A stretch of DNA of 38,621 nucleotides from Nitratidesulfovibrio sp. SRB-5 (GCF_019931275.1 NZ_JAIOTY010000007.1:1-38621); one strand, 5' to 3'. Shown: positions 24,230-32,474, numbered from the stretch's first letter. Translations and numbers: made by a program. Notes: generated from the sequence alone by a model not told the origin.

Positions 24230-26041
24230 ATGTTTCGCAATCTCAGCCTGAAGTGGAAAATCCTCATCGTGGCGCTGGCCGGGCCGGTCATCGTGTCCGC
24301 CATCATGGCCTGGCAGCGCGTGGACGACATTCGTACCGGGGCTGAAGAGGCGATTCTCCAGAAAAGCCGGGCCGTGGTGCTCATGGCCGAGGCAACCCGC
24401 AACGAGATGGGCCGCAAGCTCGAAATCGGGCTGATGCGCCCGCTGGACGAACTGCCCAAGGACAAGGTGATGGACGCGGTGCCCGTGGTCACCGCCATGC
24501 GCATGGCCGCCCAGAACGCCGCGCAGGCGGGCTACGAATTCCGCGTGCCCAAGGTGCAGCCGCGCAACCCCGCCAACACGCCCACTCCGCTGGAACTTTC
24601 GACCATGCAGGAGATGGAGCGCGGCAACCTGGCGGAAAAGATCATCCGCACGCCTGACAAGATTTATTATTTCCGCCCCATCAAGCTGACCAAGGATTGC
24701 CTGTTCTGCCACGGCGACCAGGCCGGAACCCCCGACGTGGTGGGGGGCACCAAGGAAGGCTGGAAGGCGGGCGAGACCCATGGCGCCTTCGTGGTCATCA
24801 GTTCGCTGGAAAAGGCGCACGAGCAGGTCACGCAGGCGCGCATTGCCGTTGCCGGGTGGACCCTGCTGGTGCTGGCGCTGTTGTTCGCGGTGATCTGGGT
24901 GATCCTGAACCGGGGCATCATCGGGCCGCTGCTGCGCATCCGCCAGTTTGCCGGGCAGGTGGCCGGGGGCGCGCTGGACGCCCGCGCCGAGGGCGACTAC
25001 GCCGCCGAACTGGGCGAAGTGAAGGGCGCCATAGAAACCATGGTGGGCAACCTGAAGCAGAAGATGCAGGAAGCCGACCAGCGCCGCGCCGACGCCGACG
25101 CCCACGCCTCCCGCGCGGAAGCGGCCCTGGCCGAGGCCCGCGAGCAGGAAGCCCGGGTCAACGACCTGTTGCAGCGCATGACCTCGGTGGCCGGAGAGGC
25201 TTCCACCATCGCCCAGCAGGTGTCGCTGGCGGCAGAGGCCCTGTCCGCCCAGGTGGAACAGGTTTCCGCCGGGGCGGAGCAGCAGTCCGCCCGCGCAGGC
25301 GAGACGGCCACGGCCATGGAGGAAATGAACGCCACCGTGCTCGAGGTGGCGCGCAGTTCCGGCAGCTCCGCCCAGAGCGCCGACGAGGCCAAATCCAAGG
25401 CCCAGGAGGGCGAACGGGTGGTCAGCGGCGCGGTGGAGGCCATCAGCCAGGTGCACGAGCAGGCCCAGGCCCTGCAAGGCGAAATGACCACCCTCGGCAA
25501 GCAGGCCGAGGACATTGGCCGGATCATGGACGTGATTTCGGACATCGCCGACCAGACCAACCTGCTGGCCCTGAACGCCGCCATCGAGGCGGCCCGCGCC
25601 GGTGACGCCGGGCGCGGCTTTGCCGTGGTGGCCGACGAGGTGCGCAAGCTGGCCGAAAAGACCATGAACGCCACCAAGGAAGTGGGCCAGGCCATCCAGT
25701 CCATTCAGGCCGGGGCACGCAACAACATCAAGGGCATGGAGACGGCGGCCGCCGCCGTGACCGAGGCCACGCGCATGGCCCGTGAATCGGGGCAGGCGTT
25801 GCAGAGCATCGTGTCCCTTTCGGAGGAAAACTCCGATCAGGTACGCTCCATCGCCACCGCCGCCGAGCAGCAGTCCGCCACCAGCGAGGAGATCAACCGC
25901 GCGGTGGAGGACATCAGCCGCATCGCCTCGGAAACGGCAGAGGGCATGAACCAGGCCGCCGGGGCCGTGCTGAAGCTGGCCGGGCTGGCCAAGGCCCTGG
26001 AGAGGCAGATCGATCAGTTGACCCACGGCTCGTCCAACTGA
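24230..26041 (+). CDS. Heme-c-binding methyl-accepting chemotaxis protein
   Basis: A 603-aa membrane chemoreceptor. TM1 lies at about 11-28 and TM2 at about 207-227. The periplasmic region (29-206) resembles the DUF3365/Tll0287-like heme domain and carries a c-type heme motif CLFCH (157-161), so a covalently bound heme probably senses O2, redox state or a small gas ligand. HAMP (about 228-282), a coiled coil, and the MCP signalling domain follow, with the hairpin tip [38 protein letters not shown] (about 438-475, given in part). No CheR/CheB-tethering pentapeptide at the C-terminus. Reminiscent of DcrA of D. vulgaris but a different, shorter protein. The ATG at 24230 follows GGAGGGG; a GTG at 24188 is less likely. 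Confidence 0.93.
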   Translation: MFRNLSLKWKILIVALAGPVIVSAIMAWQRVDDIRTGAEEAILQKSRAVVLMAEATRNEMGRKLEIGLMRPLDELPKDKVMDAVPVVTAMRMAAQNAAQAGYEFRVPKVQPRNPANTPTPLELSTMQEMERGNLAEKIIRTPDKIYYFRPIKLTKDCLFCHGDQAGTPDVVGGTKEGWKAGETHGAFVVISSLEKAHEQVTQARIAVAGWTLLVLALLFAVIWVILNRGIIGPLLRIRQFAGQVAGGALDARAEGDYAAELGEVKGAIETMVGNLKQKMQEADQRRADADAHASRAEAALAEAREQEARVNDLLQRMTSVAGEASTIAQQVSLAAEALSAQVEQVSAGAEQQSARAGETATAMEEMNATVLEVARSSGSSAQSADEAKSKAQEGERVVSGAVEAISQVHEQAQALQGEMTTLGKQAEDIGRIMDVISDIADQTNLLALNAAIEAARAGDAGRGFAVVADEVRKLAEKTMNATKEVGQAIQSIQAGARNNIKGMETAAAAVTEATRMARESGQALQSIVSLSEENSDQVRSIATAAEQQSATSEEINRAVEDISRIASETAEGMNQAAGAVLKLAGLAKALERQIDQLTHGSSN

Positions 26042-26069
26042 CGCCCGGCGTCATATCCACGCATGATCG

Positions 26070-26102
26070 CGGCCCGTGCCCTTTCGGGGGTGCGGGCCGT
26101 TT
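26070..26102 (+). terminator. Probable terminator of the chemoreceptor gene
   Basis: CGGCCCG (26070-26076) pairs with CGGGCCG (26093-26099), with further partial pairing inside and TTT after it, 29 nt past the stop. Confidence 0.6.
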
Positions 26103-26247
26103 GCATGGGGCATGCGGGGGTGCCGCCGCAGGGAGGATTTCCGCTGGCGGCGACGGGTGCGGAACGCGGCGCAAAACGGCGGAAAACCACCGCCCGGAGT
26201 GCATAAACCCGTGGCGGGGCCGGGCGAAACCGTGTAGGGGAGGAGCC

Positions 26248-26736
26248 ATGTCGCACGTGAAGACCATCCGCGCCATCCGCCGCTTCTGCCTGGACTGTCA
26301 GGGCGGTGTCGCGCGCGAGGTGCGGCTGTGCCCGGACAGGGGCTGCGGCCTGTACGCGTGGCGGCTGGCGGGCATTGTGGCGGGCGGGTCCAATGGCGGC
26401 GGCAGGCACGACCACGCAGGGGACGGCGATGCCGACACGGACCCCGTGGCCGGTGCCTCCACCGGTTCGTCTGTCGGCAACCCGCTGCCGGGCGCGTTGC
26501 CGCTCATCGCCCAGACCCTGCCCGACGAACGCCCCGTGCGGGCAATCCGCCGTTACTGCATCGCCTGCTGCGGCGGCGAACGGGCAGAGGTGCGCACCTG
26601 CGACGCCCGCGACCGTTGCGCCCTGTGGTCCTACCGCTTCGGCGTGCTTCCGGAAACCTACCGCAAGGTCAAGGCCCGCCTGACGGGCCCCCGCACCCTG
26701 GTGCTGCCGGGCCTGCCCACCGGCACCAGCGGGTAG
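26248..26736 (+). CDS. Small protein with duplicated four-cysteine motif
   Basis: A 162-aa soluble protein made of two copies of one module joined by a Gly/Asp/His-rich linker (about 46-90). Copy 1: RAIRRFCLDCQGG...LCPDRGCGLYAWRL (8-40; Cys14, 17, 28, 33). Copy 2: RAIRRYCIACCGG...TCDARDRCALWSYRFG (98-132; Cys104, 107, 118, 124). Each looks like a small zinc-ribbon-like site. Single copies of this IR-x-x-C-x2-C module are common in small phage and bacterial proteins of unknown role, in my recollection. GGGGAGGAG precedes the ATG at 26248. It is a single gene with its own terminator. Confidence 0.85.
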   Translation: MSHVKTIRAIRRFCLDCQGGVAREVRLCPDRGCGLYAWRLAGIVAGGSNGGGRHDHAGDGDADTDPVAGASTGSSVGNPLPGALPLIAQTLPDERPVRAIRRYCIACCGGERAEVRTCDARDRCALWSYRFGVLPETYRKVKARLTGPRTLVLPGLPTGTSG

Positions 26737-26770
26737 GCCCCGCTTTCCCTTTCATGCGTGTGCGCTTGCC

Positions 26771-26811
26771 GACGCCTTTTCGGATGCTTTCCGAAGGGCG
26801 TCGATCTTTTT
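26771..26811 (+). terminator. Terminator of the four-cysteine-module gene
   Basis: GACGCC-TTTTCGGA (26771-26784) pairs with TCCGAAGGGCGTC (26790-26802) with one bulge, followed by GATCTTTTT. Confidence 0.75.
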
Positions 26812-26873
26812 CGTGCCTTGCCGCAGGCGCGTGCGGCAAGGGGCGCAGCAGCCGTTCTGGTCGCTGCCCGGCC

Positions 26874-27716
26874 TCAGGCCACGGGCATGCCCCGGCGCAG
26901 CCGGGCGCGGATGTCGGAAAGCTGGTCCTCCATGGCCGCAACGCGGGCCAGCAGGCGTGCTTCCTCGGTGGTGCGGTGCAGCACCGAACGCACGGCCCCG
27001 TGCTCGAACACCAGTCGCCGGTCGGCGGACAGGGCCAGCACAGGGTCGTGCGTGGCGATGACCACGATCTTGTCGCTGCGCAGCAACAGGTCCAGCGCGC
27101 GCCGTTTGTCCACCCCGGCGTTTTCGATCTCGTCGATGAGCAGCACCGGCGACCAGCTGAGCAGGGCCGCGTCGGCGATCATCAGCGCGCGCGACTGCCC
27201 GCCCGAAAGCTGGGTGAGCTGGGCGTCATCGGCAAACGGCTCGCCCGCAAGGTCGTTGGCCGCCGCCAGCACGGCGCGGGCCGTGGCGTCCGGGTCGGGC
27301 ACGGCGCGGCTTTCGGCGTGCATGCGGATGAACGGCAGCGCGCGCATGTCCAGCACGAAGTTCATGTTCTGGGTCAGCTGGGCCACCAGCCGCCCTTGCA
27401 GGGCAAAGCGGCGGTCGGCGTCGGGTGCGGCGTCGTCCAGCAGGATGCGCCTGCCGGAGGGGGTGTCCGCGTCGGCCAGCGATTCGATGTCGTACAAGAA
27501 GCGGCTCTTGCCGGAGCCGGTAGGGCCGAGCAGGGCCGTAACCTCGCCGGGGCGGAAGGTGACGTCCGCGTGTTCGGCGCGGCCCGACTTGTCGCGCCCG
27601 GCCAGCACGGTGAGGGTGCGCAGCACCGGGGCGTCACTGGTGGCGGGAGGCGTGGCGTCTGCCGGATTGAGGGTGTTTGCCGGATTGGGGGCGTTGGCGC
27701 GGGTTGGAGACGTCAT
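26874..27716 (-). CDS. ABC-type ATPase without cognate permease
   Basis: A 280-aa soluble ABC ATPase, last gene of the three-gene set. Walker A is GPTGSGKS (64-71), Q-loop region VAQLTQNMNF (111-120), signature LSGGQ (170-174), Walker B VLLIDE (191-196), and switch His223 in ATHDP, so all catalytic elements are intact. Residues 1-30 are Pro/Asn/Ala-rich; the C-terminal 40 residues form a charged coiled coil instead of a regulatory domain. The NMNFVLDMRALPFIRMHAE segment (117-135, given here by position) replaces the usual helical subdomain contact surface. Its ATG overlaps the GTPase stop as ATGA. No transmembrane permease lies in the cluster, so it may power something other than import or pair with a permease elsewhere. 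Confidence 0.9.
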   Translation of the reverse strand: MTSPTRANAPNPANTLNPADATPPATSDAPVLRTLTVLAGRDKSGRAEHADVTFRPGEVTALLGPTGSGKSRFLYDIESLADADTPSGRRILLDDAAPDADRRFALQGRLVAQLTQNMNFVLDMRALPFIRMHAESRAVPDPDATARAVLAAANDLAGEPFADDAQLTQLSGGQSRALMIADAALLSWSPVLLIDEIENAGVDKRRALDLLLRSDKIVVIATHDPVLALSADRRLVFEHGAVRSVLHRTTEEARLLARVAAMEDQLSDIRARLRRGMPVA

Positions 27717-28492
27717 GGGCGCTCCCCGGATATGCCCGGTTCACGGGGCTCCTCCGGCCCGCCCGCCGCGTAGGCAGCCTCGCCCTCCGGGTCGCGCGCG
27801 GGCACGGCGGCGAACTCTGCCTTGCGCACGTTGCCCTTCTGGTAGCGCGCGCCGATGCGCGTCTCGCTCAGGCAGTACGAGCACACGGCGGCGGGCATGG
27901 CGAAGCGCAGCCGCATGTCCGTCACCGTGGCGATGTCCGGCGCGCGGGACAGCACCGTGGCCAGTTCCTGGCAGCCCTGCCCGGTCAGCCCGTTGATGTG
28001 GCGGATCAGCGCGCGCCCGTTCATCTGGCGGATGCGGTGGCGGTACACCTCGCGTTCCGCCTGCGAGACCAGGTCGCCCTTGGTCACCAGCACCATGTCC
28101 GCCAGGCGCAGCATGGGGCCGATCTTTTCCGGCGCGTCGATGCCCATCAGGTTGTCCACCACGCACAGGGCCAGCGCCCCGCGCAGGTGGGGCGAACAGC
28201 GGTTGCACAGCCCGGCGGTCTCGATGACGCAACACTCCGCCCCTGTCCCGGCGGCCCAGTCCCAGGCCTCTTCCAGGTTGGTGGCGAAGAAGTGGTCCGG
28301 GCACAGCCCGCCGGACAGCGCGGCCACGGCGGTGATGCCCGCCGCCGCGTAGGCGTCCGCGTCGCGGGTTTGCAGGCAGTCGAACTTGATCACCGCCGTG
28401 TGCACCCCCTGCGCCGCCAGCAGTCCGCAGGCGCGGGACAGCACCGCCGTCTTGCCGCACGAGGGCGGCCCGGCCACGGTCACGAGGCGCAT
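27713..28492 (-). CDS. HypB/UreG-like G3E-family GTPase
   Basis: A 259-aa P-loop GTPase. Walker A is GPPSCGKT (8-15). Asp38 in IKFDCLQTRDADAY and the SGGLCPDH segment (60-67) match the positions that in HypB/UreG hold the metal-linked TG-x-C-H region. ETAGLCNRCSPH (91-102) replaces HypB's EN-x-GN-x-VCP, VVDNLMGIDAPEKI (111-124) resembles its switch region, and TKGD (137-140) is the G4 variant of NKxD. Cysteines are abundant, including CNRC (96-99) and CSYC (204-207). HypB and UreG deliver nickel to hydrogenase and urease; a metal or metallocofactor role is inferred here. It overlaps the binding-protein gene by 13 nt and the ATPase gene by 4 nt. Confidence 0.88.
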   Translation of the reverse strand: MRLVTVAGPPSCGKTAVLSRACGLLAAQGVHTAVIKFDCLQTRDADAYAAAGITAVAALSGGLCPDHFFATNLEEAWDWAAGTGAECCVIETAGLCNRCSPHLRGALALCVVDNLMGIDAPEKIGPMLRLADMVLVTKGDLVSQAEREVYRHRIRQMNGRALIRHINGLTGQGCQELATVLSRAPDIATVTDMRLRFAMPAAVCSYCLSETRIGARYQKGNVRKAEFAAVPARDPEGEAAYAAGGPEEPREPGISGERP

Positions 28493-29577
28493 GCCGCGTC
28501 TCCGGTAGGCCCGTGTCCGGCGTCTGCCGCGCGCGCCTTCACCAGCAGGCGGAATTCGCCGTTCAGCCGGTCGCGCAGGGCGGTGATGTCGGTGGCGCGG
28601 ATGTAGTCCCAGCCAATCCACTTGATGGCGGCGCCCTGCGGCAGGCTTTCGGGCAGCGGCCCGGTCAGCGGCAGGAACCAGCGGGCGCTTTCTATCCGGC
28701 CGAACCCCGTGGCGAAAAAGTCGACCAGCCGGTCCAGCCGGGGCCGGGCGCTTCGTTTGGCCAGCATGTACAGGGGGCTGGCCGCCGCGCCATCCTCTGG
28801 CCACACGGTTTGCATGTGCTCCGGCTGGCGGGTGGTTTCCGCAAAGAAGTACGGCAGGATGTAGATGCCCCCGGCCTGCGGCGCGCCGCCGGACCTGGCC
28901 ATGCGCGAGGAATGCATGAGCCCGCGCGTGTTGGCCGCAAACCGGGCAATGCCCTGCATGCCGAAGTCCTTGTGGAGGGACAGCAGCACCGCGTCGGCCA
29001 TGTCGTCGCCGTCGCCGCACATGTTCACCTGCCCGGCGTAGCGCGGGTCCAGCAGGTCGGCCCAGCGGCGTGGCACGGGCAGGTCGCCCAGCCGCTTGCG
29101 GTCGATGAGGAAGATGTACGGGGTCAGCCCGTAGACCAGATAGCGCCCGTCCGGGTCCACGATGCCCGCCGCGTGGTGCATGGGGGTGACGCCCGCGGGC
29201 AGCGGCGCGGCGAACACGCCCGCATCGACGAAACGTTCAACGAAGCCGCGCCGGAAGAAGTCGCCGAAGCCGATGGAGGCGATGATCTGCGGCAGGCGGT
29301 CGGGGTCGGTTTCCCTGTGCAGCGGGTCGTACGGGTCCACCGAGGTGCAGCCCATGGGAATGTGCACGGCAAGGGAGTCGCCCGTGCCCGTGTGCGCGTC
29401 AGCCAGCGCGTCAAGGGCGTCCTTCACCGCCAGCTTCACCGGGCAGGGCGCGTAGAACAGCAGGTCTGCCGGGGACAGGGGCGGGGACAGGGGCGGGTGC
29501 AGGGGCGGGGACGGCGGCTGGCGGTCCTCGTCAGCCATGCGGCTCACTGACCGGATGAGGTCGTCGAGGTTTTTCAT
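28480..29577 (-). CDS. Periplasmic-binding-protein-fold protein without signal peptide
   Basis: A 365-aa protein resembling type II solute-binding proteins of the Fe(III)/polyamine group: LTPYIFLIDRKRL (151-163), RWADLLDPRYAGQV (171-184), a ligand-loop region GGIYILPYFFAE (236-247) and the distal SPLYMLAKRS (267-276). Odd points: residues 1-40 show no hydrophobic signal segment, being charged (MKNLDDLIRSVSRMADEDRQ) then Pro/Leu/Ser repeats; the N-lobe has distinctive PMGCTSVDPYDPL (74-86) and SIGFGDFF (101-108). It is therefore probably cytoplasmic. AGGAG precedes the ATG at 29577. First gene of the set with the GTPase and ABC ATPase; ligand unknown. Confidence 0.85.
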   Translation of the reverse strand: MKNLDDLIRSVSRMADEDRQPPSPPLHPPLSPPLSPADLLFYAPCPVKLAVKDALDALADAHTGTGDSLAVHIPMGCTSVDPYDPLHRETDPDRLPQIIASIGFGDFFRRGFVERFVDAGVFAAPLPAGVTPMHHAAGIVDPDGRYLVYGLTPYIFLIDRKRLGDLPVPRRWADLLDPRYAGQVNMCGDGDDMADAVLLSLHKDFGMQGIARFAANTRGLMHSSRMARSGGAPQAGGIYILPYFFAETTRQPEHMQTVWPEDGAAASPLYMLAKRSARPRLDRLVDFFATGFGRIESARWFLPLTGPLPESLPQGAAIKWIGWDYIRATDITALRDRLNGEFRLLVKARAADAGHGPTGDAACAS

Positions 29578-29603
29578 GCGGCGGCTCCTGTGTCGGAAGC
29601 GAC

Positions 29604-29636
29604 AAAAACGGCGCGTGCGACGCGGCGTATGGCGCC
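29604..29636 (-). terminator. Possible terminator or attenuator before the binding-protein gene
   Basis: On the minus strand GGCGC...GCGCC (29636-29610, with a loop that can fold further) is followed by GTTTTT. It lies in the 139-nt gap after the Cache-domain gene, 27-59 nt before the ATG at 29577, so it would attenuate readthrough into the three-gene set. Confidence 0.4.
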
Positions 29637-29716
29637 ATGCGACGAAAGTGTCGCGGCGCGGGGCAGGGAACCGACGACAGCAAGCGGCATGCCGCAGGCG
29701 GCATGGACACGAAGTA

Positions 29717-30595
29717 TCAGCGTTGGGCGGCCTCGCGGCGGCGGGCCAGCACCCCCACCAGCAGGGCCAGCCCCAGCGCGGCCAGCCAGCCCAGGCGCAG
29801 GGCGTGGAATTCCAGCGCGCGGGGGGTGGGCGCGCCGGTGGGCTCGGCCTGCTCCGCCTGTCCCGCCTGTCCCACCTGTCCGGCCTGCCCGGCCACGCCT
29901 GTGCCCGGCTTTTTCGATCCCACCGCCGCCGGGGCCCATGCGCCCAGCCAGTAGTCGGTGCCGGGCACGGCCAGGGTGTAGGCCCTGCGCGCCTCGGAGC
30001 GGCCCTCGCCAAGGTCCGCCGTCCATTCGGTAAAGCCGCCACCCGAACGGGCCGTGTCCATCATGCGCTGCACGAAGCGCATCCCGTGCACGTCGGTGGC
30101 CCCGCCAAAGTCCACGCCGCCCGCGTCGGGCAGGGTGGGGGTGTGCACGTTCACCGTCCCGCGCGAAAGGAACACGTAATCCCAGTGGGCGGCACTGGTG
30201 CGCACCGGGTCCACCGCGCGCACCAGCAGTTCGCGCCGGGCGTTTTCGTCGGGCTGGGTGGCGGCCAGTTCGCCCAGCGCCTGGGCCAGCGCGGTCACCG
30301 TGGCGGCCAGGCGGCTGTCGCGGGCTTCCGTCAGCAGGGTCTGCTCGCGCGCGGCGGTGACGGCGGACAGCGGCGCCATGGTGCACTGGGCCAGGAACAG
30401 GCCTGCGGCGGCGGGCAGCAGGGCCCGGAAAAAGACTCGGCCGGACACGTGGCGCGCCAGAAACCGGCCCAGGGCGCCACACGCGGCAAGGAACATCGCC
30501 CCGGCGCGGGTGGCCAGCCTGTGGACAACTTCCAGCAACTGTTCCGGAAAGGGCGGGGGAAACGACGGCGTCGGGGAAGGGGATGGTTGGGGCAT
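29717..30595 (-). CDS. Membrane Cache-domain protein without output domain
   Basis: A 292-aa protein. Residues 1-18 are Pro/Ser-rich, a hydrophobic helix covers about 54-75, an extracytoplasmic domain runs from about 77-240, and a second helix lies at about 268-287, ending RRREAAQR in the cytoplasm. The outer domain resembles a single Cache-type sensor: long N-terminal helix (APLSAVTAAREQTLLTEARD), then WDYVFLSRGTVNVHT, GFTEWTADLG and YTLAVPGTDYWLGAW. Chemoreceptors and kinases usually continue into HAMP; this one stops. A GQAGQ repeat (about 233-249) precedes TM2. AGGAGG sits five bases before the ATG at 30595. It may signal by protein contact; the same-strand three-gene set follows after 139 nt. 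Confidence 0.8.
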   Translation of the reverse strand: MPQPSPSPTPSFPPPFPEQLLEVVHRLATRAGAMFLAACGALGRFLARHVSGRVFFRALLPAAAGLFLAQCTMAPLSAVTAAREQTLLTEARDSRLAATVTALAQALGELAATQPDENARRELLVRAVDPVRTSAAHWDYVFLSRGTVNVHTPTLPDAGGVDFGGATDVHGMRFVQRMMDTARSGGGFTEWTADLGEGRSEARRAYTLAVPGTDYWLGAWAPAAVGSKKPGTGVAGQAGQVGQAGQAEQAEPTGAPTPRALEFHALRLGWLAALGLALLVGVLARRREAAQR

Positions 30596-30616
30596 GGGGG
30601 CCTCCTGTCGGCCAGC

Positions 30617-30645
30617 ACTGTAGCCGGGATGGGCCGCAAGGTGAA
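30617..30645 (-). promoter_or_regulatory. Possible promoter of the Cache-domain gene
   Basis: Minus strand TTCACC (30645-30640), a 17-bp spacer, TACAGT (30622-30617). Transcription would start about 15 nt before the ATG at 30595. Confidence 0.45.
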
Positions 30646-30711
30646 GGCTTGTCCGAGTGGCAGGTGGCAGAAAAGAAAAACTGTCTCGAAGGAGGTGGGG
30701 ATGGCGGGCGG

Positions 30712-30785
30712 AAAAAAGCAATCGGCCCGCATCGACCCGCCCTCTGTTGCCAGAGGTGGCGGGCCGACACGGGCCGATGCGGGCC
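30712..30785 (-). terminator. Terminator of der
   Basis: Nested hairpin: outer 11-bp arms 30724-30734 / 30775-30785, and an inner stem CCCGCC-CTCTG / CAGAG-GT-GGCGGG. On the minus strand it is followed by ATTGC and six T residues (complement of 30712-30717). It lies about 75 nt after the der stop. Confidence 0.85.
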
Positions 30786-30860
30786 CCTTGGGGCGGAAGA
30801 ATGCAGGGGAGGGCGTGTCCGGTATCCGGCGTGGCCCGGCTGATGGCGGGCCGGGCGGTG

Positions 30861-32381
30861 CTATTCGCCCTTCTTCTTGTGCGACGAGCGGAACCGCACC
30901 CGCATCGGGGCGTGCTCGATGCGGAACATCCTGCGCAGGGCCTTTTCCACGTAGCGGGCGTACGGCGTCTGGATGCGGTCGGCATCGTTGACGAAGAACA
31001 CGAACGTGGGCGGGTTGGTCTCCGCCTGGGTCAGGTAGAAGAACTTGGGCCGCAGCCGACGCACCACCGGGGGCTGGTGGCGGGTGAGCACCTCTTCCAT
31101 GGCCCGGTTGAGCTGGCCGGTGCCCACGCGCACATGGCACTCGGCGCGGACGCGCTCCGCCATGGGCAGCACGGGGCCAAGCCCCTTGCCCGACTTGGCG
31201 GACACGTACAGCAGCGGCACGTGGGGGCAGAATTCCAGCATGCCCTTGAACGAGGCCTCCAGGTCCGGCATCAGTTTGCGCGGCACCAGGTCGATCTTGT
31301 TCACCAGCACCATGAACGGCGTCTTGCGTTCGTCCAGCAGGTCCACCAGCCGCTTGTCCTGCTGGGTGACGCCTTGCAGCGCGTCGAGCACCAGCAGGGT
31401 GACGTGGGCCTTGGTGGTGCTTTTGAGCGAGGCGTTGACGCTGTAACGCTCCACCGAATCGGTGATGCGCGAGCGGCGGCGCACCCCGGCGGTGTCCACG
31501 AAGGTGATGGTCTGCTCGCCCGACTCGAAGCTGACGTCCACGCTGTCGCGGGTGGTGCCCGCCATGTCGCTGACGATCATGCGCTGCTGGCCGGTAAGGG
31601 CGTTGACCAGCGACGACTTGCCCGCGTTGGGGCGGCCCAGCATGGCCAGGCGCAGGTGGGTGGGGTCGTAGGCGGGGCCTTTGGCCTCGGCGGCGGGTTC
31701 GCCGTCTTCCGCGCCATCGGCGTCCGCGTCGCCTTCACCCTCGGGGGCATCAAGGTCGTCCGCGTCGTCGCCGTCTTCGCCGTTTGCCGCGCCTTCTTCC
31801 TCGGGCTCGTCGGGCAGCATTTCGCGCATTTCGTCTTCCAGCACGCGCACGTTGTGCCCATGCGCGGCGGAAACGGGCAGCAGCGGAAAGCCCAGGGCGT
31901 GAAATTCGGCCAGCATCTCGTCTTCGCGCTCCACGCCGTCCACCTTGTTCACCACCACCAGCACGGGCTTGCCCGCGCGGCGCAGGTGGGCGGCCAGGTG
32001 TTCGTCGAAGGGGGTCAGCCCGTCGCGGCCATCCACCACCAGGCAGATGCCCACGGCTTCGGCCATGGCGGCTTCGGCCTGGCGCAGGATTTCCGCTTCG
32101 AAGCCCCGGATGCCTTCCGGCCCCTGGGCCACGGCGGCGTGGGCGTCCAGGGTGATGCCGCCGGTATCCACGATGGCGAAGGTCTGCTTGCCGCGCGAGC
32201 GCACCTGGCCTTCCATGCGGTCGCGGGTGACGCCGGGCCGGTCGTGGGTGATGGCCCGGTTGGCACGGATGAGCCGGTTGAACAGGGTGGACTTGCCCAC
32301 GTTGGGGCGGCCCACCAGCGCGATCTTGGGCAGGTGCGTGGTGACGGGCGCGGACGGGGCGGGGGGCTGGGCTATGGGCAT
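30861..32381 (-). CDS. der: Ribosome-biogenesis GTPase Der (EngA)
   Basis: A 506-aa tandem GTPase needed for 50S assembly. First G domain: GRPNVGKS (24-31), DTGG (72-75), NKVD (145-148). Second: GRPNAGKS (249-256), DTAG (296-299), NKID (361-364). The C-terminal KH-like domain ends in RFRSSHKKKGE. The linker between G domains (about 189-236) is unusually acidic, nearly all Asp/Glu/Gly/Ala. The start at 32381 lacks a strong Shine-Dalgarno. A plausible promoter lies at 32446-32474. Monocistronic, with its own terminator. Confidence 0.97.
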   Translation of the reverse strand: MPIAQPPAPSAPVTTHLPKIALVGRPNVGKSTLFNRLIRANRAITHDRPGVTRDRMEGQVRSRGKQTFAIVDTGGITLDAHAAVAQGPEGIRGFEAEILRQAEAAMAEAVGICLVVDGRDGLTPFDEHLAAHLRRAGKPVLVVVNKVDGVEREDEMLAEFHALGFPLLPVSAAHGHNVRVLEDEMREMLPDEPEEEGAANGEDGDDADDLDAPEGEGDADADGAEDGEPAAEAKGPAYDPTHLRLAMLGRPNAGKSSLVNALTGQQRMIVSDMAGTTRDSVDVSFESGEQTITFVDTAGVRRRSRITDSVERYSVNASLKSTTKAHVTLLVLDALQGVTQQDKRLVDLLDERKTPFMVLVNKIDLVPRKLMPDLEASFKGMLEFCPHVPLLYVSAKSGKGLGPVLPMAERVRAECHVRVGTGQLNRAMEEVLTRHQPPVVRRLRPKFFYLTQAETNPPTFVFFVNDADRIQTPYARYVEKALRRMFRIEHAPMRVRFRSSHKKKGE

Positions 32382-32445
32382 GGCGTTCTCTGACTGTGGG
32401 ATGACATGGGATGACGGGAGGGCGGCAGGGCCGCCGATGGGGCAC

Positions 32446-32474
32446 AGCGTAGCCCGGCGGGGCGCGTCGCGCAA
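32446..32474 (-). promoter_or_regulatory. Probable promoter of der
   Basis: Minus strand TTGCGC (32474-32469), a 17-bp spacer, TACGCT (32451-32446), giving a leader of about 58 nt. The same TTGC-type -35 is seen before the helicase gene and the regulator at 32931. Confidence 0.5.
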
